DNA of 33,733 nucleotides from Priapulus caudatus (taxonomy: Eukaryota; Priapulida; Priapulimorpha; Priapulimorphida; Priapulidae): contig NW_014577847.1 in NCBI RefSeq assembly GCF_000485595.1, forward strand, positions 87,300 through 121,032, read 5' to 3'. The notes under the pieces were generated by a model. That model saw nothing but the letters and a program-made list of their open reading frames with translations. It ran no database searches and was not told the origin of the DNA. Shown one piece after another: positions 28,868 through 33,733 of this stretch. Position 1 is the first letter of the stretch, and each line of letters opens with the position of its first letter. Both the position numbers and the translations under genes were made by a program.

Positions 28868-31309
28868 CTGCAAAGTACGTATACAGAAAGACTGTTGAAT
28901 GAAATAAGTTCATTGGATTTCGTTGAAACTATGAATTCATATTTATCTTGTGTTAAATCCAAGAAATTACCTTACTATTGAAATTTTCGATCTCCCTTCG
29001 GGAAATCTTGGGTTAAATCCAAGAAATTAACTTACTATCGAAATTTTCGATCTCCCTTCGGGAAATCTTCATCAGGATGTGACGTCACCATAGGTGGCAG
29101 CAGGTGACTTACTGAAGACGAGGCCGCCCACCTGGGGCATGCCCCCTCGAGTGTAACATCACGAACTTGATGTCACCTGCTGCCACCTATGGTGACGTCA
29201 CATCCTGATGAAGATTTCCCGAAGGGAGATCGAAAATTTCGATAGTAAGTCAATTTCTTGGATTTAACACAAGATAAATATGAATTCATAGAAAGACTGT
29301 TGTTTACCGACATTTGTGACCCGCTCCAGCATAATACGGACTAAGTCGCAAGTCATTGTTTTGAGTAATGAGCACGCACACATGTCAATGCTGAAAATAG
29401 TCTACCTGGACAAAAATGAGATGTTTACAAAAATAAGTTCCTAAGTGCATATTTAATCTGGATATATAGGTTCAGATATATCTAGATTATTATGGTCATT
29501 AATAATTAAAATAAATAAATAATAATAATATTTTGAAGGGCCCCTGACCGCTCATCCCCGACTGGGCCCCTTACCCGGTACGCTTTATCTCAAAAGCTGC
29601 ATATTCAGGAATAAGTCGGTTTCCGATCTCCAAATTGCTGTAGATCGGTCAATTCTTTAGATATAGCCAAATATTATATATCATTTTAAAGGTAATTAAA
29701 TGATCTATTCAGATATGCACATAACTCAATTTTTAGAATTTCCTACTTAATCCTGCTTTTGCTGGAGCGGGTCACATTTGTCTTCATTTACCCACGAGGA
29801 CAACAAGGAGCACAATTATATACAGCAGTAATATCAATTGAACAGATATAGGTTCAGAAACCACAAGACTAACGAGAGTGCACGCTAACAAAGAATTACT
29901 TCAGATTTACTTTCATTCGAGAATTTCTACCTTTTTTAGGTCCTTGCGGTACTTGTTCTTAACGATGAACTTTCTGATGCCGGTGATGGTCTGTCTACCA
30001 CCACGCTTCAACGTGACACGGTTGAACGCCTGCGCGGGCTTAGAACGACCTGTAAACGTTGCAACAGATCTGATATAAACCAACACTTGCAACACGTAGA
30101 TACATACAGAATGGCTGGTCACTTGGGGGCACGGTTTTGTACAATAAAATGACTGATCTCAGCTCTAATGGTCGTGTGTAACTTTGGTGCTCAGTGCTTA
30201 CGCCCCAGTTCTCCAATGTACGCACACGGGACTATTGTCAGCAATAATTCTGTCACCTTTCTTGTCACACTCACCAGATCTTTTCTTGGTAACCAGAACA
30301 ACACCCTTGCCATCAGCTGCTGGCTCCAAACCGATTGTTTTCTGGTGAACCAATCCATTATAACGGAATGAGTTGATACCTTTCAGGTTGTTGGGTTCCT
30401 TTTGAAATAAATAAACAAGCCAAGCATTAATTTTACACGAAGATTGATGTATTACTGTAGTGAAATGTAATTAGTCATAAGCAACGTTTATGCCTTTTAA
30501 CATATATAAGGGTTCTCCTTGGGTATTTCAGAAGGCATTTCATTTATGGATATATGCGGGAGGGCCTGGGAGAGGATTGAACCAATTGGAGCCAATACAA
30601 ATGTAATTGGTTGCTCAGATATGCAGGTAAACTGTCAAAAGACATTCGGCTAAACAGAGGAATTGCTCCGATCTGTGATTGGAAGATAAAAATAGAAGTT
30701 GTGACATTTCTCAAGTCTGTCAATATATGACACACGTACAACTCGATTGATAACAAAATCTAGTCTAAGGGGGTGTCGGTGAGGGAAGTAGCTATTCCGT
30801 ATTCAACCTTCCCCTGTACCTCTCTTTTCTATTTCTGTTCTCCCTCCCCCTTCCCATAAGATGTCAAACTTCCCATTATATGCTTCCTGTGTCAAAATGT
30901 CACATCAGTTGATGTTTTTGAGCTAATCAGAGGTTGGAGCAATTCCTGTTTAGTGATGTTGTAAGTACACTCAGGGAAACGTAACAAATTCTATTTTTAT
31001 CTTCTAATCACAGGTCGGAGCACGGTGTCAAAAGTAACACAGCTAAAAATTAATGCGTGTTGTTGGATTTATTTAATCACAAATTAGCCTTAAGTTAGAA
31101 AGAATGTCCCAACGGACATGCGTTAAAGGCCCGAGTAGAACCCAACATATATACTAGCTGTAGCAGCTCAATGGACATATAATCTGCAGCTGGTTTTCAT
31201 ACTTCCTCTTAATCCACCATACCTTTGTAAATCCCTTAAACACATTTCTGCTCTTGACAAGGAAACAAGAGTTGTTCCTGATGATTGCCCACTGCAAATC
31301 TGCAGACAT
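28778..31309 (-). CDS. RPL28: Large ribosomal subunit protein eL28
   Basis: Four exons (31,309-31,223; 30,398-30,275; 30,049-29,931; 28,867-28,778) splice in phase to a 139-residue protein, close to the 137 residues of vertebrate eL28. Seen: start [19 protein letters not shown], then [39 protein letters not shown] and [12 protein letters not shown], ending KPPTKQ. These are the diagnostic eL28 stretches. Known: eL28 is a basic component of the cytosolic 60S subunit and binds rRNA; it is absent from budding yeast and present in animals. All splice sites are GT..AG. An acceptor 12 bases before the ATG implies a non-coding first exon. Every coding base is intact, unlike the ZP 5' region. Confidence 0.97.
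28930..29290. repeat. Large fold-back palindrome in RPL28 intron 3
   Basis: The left arm (28,930-29,107) and right arm (29,171-29,290) are near-perfect complements: ATGAATTCATATTTATCTTG...CACCTATGGTGACGTCA and their reverses. The left arm holds an extra 60-base tandem repeat (units starting 28,952 and 29,012). The centre is about 63 bases. Confidence 0.9.
29317..29774. mobile_element. MITE in RPL28 intron 3
   Basis: TGACCCGCTCCAGCA is perfectly inverted as TGCTGGAGCGGGTCA, with CATTTG repeated directly outside (29,311-29,316 and 29,775-29,780). 458 bases, AT-rich, no ORF. The superfamily is not identified. Confidence 0.85.
29931..30049 (-). CDS. RPL28: RPL28 coding exon 3
   Basis: Completes Gly, then encodes [20 protein letters not shown] to YRKDLKK. 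The acceptor is GTTTACAG and the donor AAG|GTAGAA. Ends in phase 0. Confidence 0.95.
30275..30398 (-). CDS. RPL28: RPL28 coding exon 2
   Basis: Encodes [20 protein letters not shown] through VLVTKKRS and the first base of Gly. The acceptor is TTTCAAAAG and the donor G|GTGAGT. Phase 0 to phase 1. Confidence 0.95.
30664..31022. repeat. Inverted repeat in RPL28 intron 1
   Basis: 34-base arms at 30,664-30,697 and 30,989-31,022 differ at two positions (TGCTCCGATCTGTGATTGG against its complement). A further inverted piece, GGAGCAATTCCTGTTTAG, lies at about 30,935-30,952. Confidence 0.85.
31223..31309 (-). CDS. RPL28: RPL28 coding exon 1
   Basis: 29 codons from the ATG (31,309-31,307) to TTTACAAAG|GTATGG, phase 0. 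An acceptor (TTACAG) lies at 31,322-31,327, so the transcribed exon begins at 31,321. Confidence 0.95.
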
Positions 31310-31329
31310 TTTGCTTGTGTTCTGTAATA

Positions 31330-32072
31330 AAAAAACACCAGTTTAGAAATCTAATCAAAAACATGCAGTTGTGACCACTGGCACTTGCAATCAAATATGA
31401 AAATACTCTTAATATTCACACAGCTTGATACAAATCAAACAAGCCGAGTGAAATACATGCTAAAAATCATGAGAGGAGGGTTTACTTTAACAGTAACATG
31501 CAGTTGGAAATTATTTCCAACCTCCGCACTATCTGAGTGACTGCCTGGGTGTTCTGGGTAAAATATTATCCGTGGGTATAGCGCCTAGCTGCATAAACAA
31601 ATTGTTCATGCACGTCCGCACTTGCAAGATGCCTCCAACTCATCCTGCTACTCTATTAGTACTAGTATACTACAAGTAGTAGTAGTACTACCACTAGTAC
31701 TAGTACTTAGGCTGAGAGGGTCCATGTCACTCAGGGTACTGCCGGAACGTAACCTGGTACTATCTAATTTTTCCGCAAATGCAGACGTTATAACTCCGCT
31801 TTGCTAATCTGAGGGTGCGGGTTTATCGTCTGCAGTCATCCTTGTAAAAATTGTTGCAATTTTTGTTGTGGGCATTGGATAGGTGAATCGAGTAGCACTG
31901 AGGGCGTGACAGGGGAATATCCGACACAAAATATCAAGTACAGACCTTCTGTTTGTCAATATCGCTTTCCGAAGACTTTATCGCTTTTTCAGAACTTTGT
32001 TTTCATGCAATAATTCATCCTAGTAAGAGTAACTTCGATATTTTTGGCCATATTGAACTGATTTTTCGATCG
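31330..32072 (-). other. RPL28 5' flank and probable 5' UTR intron
   Basis: The non-coding first exon should lie here or just beyond. Minus-strand pyrimidine-rich starts near 32,030 are possible initiation sites, but I cannot fix the donor. It includes a TACTAG/CTAGTA palindromic stretch (31,655-31,707) and a fragment of the GTACCCTGG fold-back family (31,712-31,795). Confidence 0.35.
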
Positions 32073-32073
32073 A

Positions 32074-32094
32074 CCAATGAAATTCACTTCCGGT
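32074..32094 (-). promoter_or_regulatory. RPL28: ETS plus CCAAT module, RPL28-facing
   Basis: On the minus strand ACCGGAAGTGAATTTCATTG places an ETS core (CCGGAAGTG) about 9 bases from an inverted CCAAT box. ETS-type sites are common in ribosomal protein promoters. It lies about 765 bases upstream of the RPL28 ATG. Confidence 0.5.
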
Positions 32095-32221
32095 AGTTTC
32101 GGGTTCACTCGGAAATAATAATTCGAAATAGATAATAAGATATAGATAATAGATATATTAATAATAGATGGCGCGGACTACCTACCATGTTTCCTGTTGA
32201 ACATTGGGAATAGCCGAAGTA

Positions 32222-32242
32222 ACCGGAAGTGATTTTCATTGG
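32222..32242 (+). promoter_or_regulatory. Mirror ETS plus CCAAT module, facing right
   Basis: ACCGGAAGTGATTTTCATTG on the plus strand is the inverted image of 32,074-32,094, matching at 20 of 21 positions. Confidence 0.45.
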
Positions 32243-32579
32243 TTGACAAATGTGAATGAAGACAGAACATTTTGTTTGGATGTTTATATTTACCATTAGG
32301 TTAACAACTTAATATATTCTTATGTTGTGGCCGCTACCAGGACATCATAGCGTGCATGCACGTAGATAAATGATTCAAGTTCAGATTAAAGTAAGTTCCA
32401 CGCAATAGGATTGTATATATCGGGCGCATATATTACTTATAAGTGCCACCTCCAAACTGGAGATGGCTTTTCGTGATTGAGATAGACGCGGCCGCAGACC
32501 CCATTACTGGGGTCTGCATCGGCTTGGACTACTACTACTAGTACTACTAGTAGTAGTACTAGTACTAGTAGTACTAGGG

Positions 32580-32722
32580 TACTACTACTGGTATCTAATA
32601 TGCCGGACCATACCTCGCCTACTCCACTAACGAGTCTAGGGAGTCGCCTACGCCTACTCCCTAACCATATCAGATAGTTACCAGGGTACGCTCCGGCAGT
32701 ACCCTGGGGGACATAGACCCTA
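32580..32722. mobile_element. Fold-back element, internally shortened
   Basis: Shares TCTAATATGCCGGACCATAC, the ACTCCACTAACGAGTC centre and the right end CCCTGGGGGACATAGACCCT with 13,013-13,272, but lacks the left outer arm. Instead it abuts a (TAC/TAG)n palindromic stretch (32,527-32,590). Confidence 0.75.
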
Positions 32723-32729
32723 TGAGCAG

Positions 32730-33670
32730 TACTTAGTAAATAGTAGTCACAGACCAAGTGTCACACGTGCAGCAACAAACCGACGACTCCATACATCATA
32801 CAGGGTGCATTCGTAACGTGTTAACGCAGTCGCTACGTATCTTTAAATGAATTTAATGATGCACTGTACTAATACGTGGTGCTAACCAGAATATATTATG
32901 TGTATTGGAACAGCATGATAATAAATATGGTTTATTTCCGTAAGAGCAAAATTCTATATTCTTACTTTGGATACAAGTCAACGACGAAAAGACCATCCTT
33001 ATTCGATTTATTAGCGATGTGTTCATCCGCCAAACACAAAGCCACAAAAACTGCTTCTAAGTTATTTATTTTGCGTGAACAACATTACATCTACAGAAAT
33101 ATCATTATTGGAAACGATACAAACGAAAACAATGTACAATTCTACTTTGTAGGGTTACTTTCATTAATACTGCGTGGAACTACTTGCTTTATGCAACACA
33201 GAATGCAATGCGGTCAACGCTCTTCCCAATAGATGGCGAGACGGTAGTTATCGTAGTCTTGTGTTTGTTGTTAGAAGTGTGTTCAAATAATTTTACATGA
33301 GACTGTAAGTGTAAATATATATAAAAATGATCAAATTCTTTCCATTGTAACATCTTTTATAAATCGGCCAATTGACAGTGTTTGTAAGTAGTACTAGATC
33401 ACTAAGCGTATATGTAAAAAAATTGGTGACCAAGTCTACGAAAGGTACAAATTGAAATTCAGCCTACAAACCACGAAACTGTAGGCTACAACTACAGTAC
33501 AAGTACAACTTACAAGTACAACTACTACAACTTACTTTACATTACAAATACAAGCCCTTCCCTAGCCACTGATCTCTATCTAGTTCTGAATGACGCTTAG
33601 CCAATCCACGGTGGTGAGAGAGTGATGGTGCCGTACCACTGCCGCTATTGTGCTGCTACTCCCAAAAGCT
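32730..33670. other. AT-rich sequence without a recognised gene
   Basis: A 118-codon plus-strand frame (32,876-33,232) is open but has no domain, no clear splice or promoter context and AT-driven composition; I do not call it a gene. 33,430-33,560 has loose repeats of TACAACTACAGTACAAGTAC. Confidence 0.45.
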
Positions 33671-33733
33671 GGGGCCCGTTGTCAGAAACATCGTAAAGTT
33701 AATGCTAAAGTTAATGCTACGATAACACTTACG
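33671..33733. mobile_element. End of a repeat element cut by the window edge
   Basis: GGGGCCCGTTGTCAGAAACA followed by a doubled AAAGTTAATGCTA and ATAACACTTACG resembles the terminus of a small DNA transposon. The other end is outside the window. Confidence 0.35.

Noticed and set aside
32876-33232. 118-codon plus-strand frame
   Set aside because: AT-rich, no recognisable domain, no promoter or splice support. It could be a chance frame or an unknown gene; evidence is insufficient to call it.

Overview
The window is animal nuclear DNA, most likely from a marine invertebrate. It has no operons. It holds two multi-exon genes with GT..AG introns, long simple-sequence tracts and many small transposons. 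The eL28 protein and the zona pellucida (ZP) architecture are metazoan, but I cannot name the species or phylum.

Gene 1 (+ strand, about 12.8-25.3 kb) encodes a single-pass membrane protein with a ZP module. A start exon carries the first part of a signal peptide. It is followed by several low-complexity, Thr/Arg/Pro-rich exons and an exon with repeated Phe-Asn-Pro-Phe/Tyr motifs. Then come a linker exon, a ZP module on about six exons, a furin-type site, a transmembrane helix and a short tail. From 17,781 to the stop at 24,037 the exon phases join without a frameshift, except at one ambiguous donor near 19.35 kb. Upstream of 17.7 kb the frames are broken by indels, so the N-terminal third cannot be read reliably.

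Gene 2 (- strand, 28,778-31,309) is a complete RPL28 gene (cytosolic ribosomal protein eL28) in four coding exons, 139 residues. Upstream of it, at 32.07-32.24 kb, is a mirrored pair of ETS/CCAAT-like modules that looks like a promoter.

Layout: 1-2.6 kb, GTGC minisatellite with an inserted element, then CA, TA and GA tracts. 2.6-10.8 kb, an indel-rich second copy (copy A) of the 5' half of gene 1, ending exactly at a 10-N gap. 10.85-12.05 kb, a 37-bp tandem repeat and an extra partial copy of the GA/ATC/CA block. 12.06-19.58 kb, copy B, which leads into the rest of gene 1. 24-28.7 kb, 3' UTR, an alternating purine/pyrimidine minisatellite and a hAT element with a transposase remnant. 28.7-32.3 kb, RPL28 with fold-back elements in its introns. 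32.3-33.7 kb, another fold-back element, AT-rich unannotated sequence and a cut-off repeat.

The A/B duplication is either a real tandem duplication or, more likely, an unpolished or misjoined assembly region. The main biological novelty is the ZP protein whose extracellular stem carries a repeated FNP[FY] motif.
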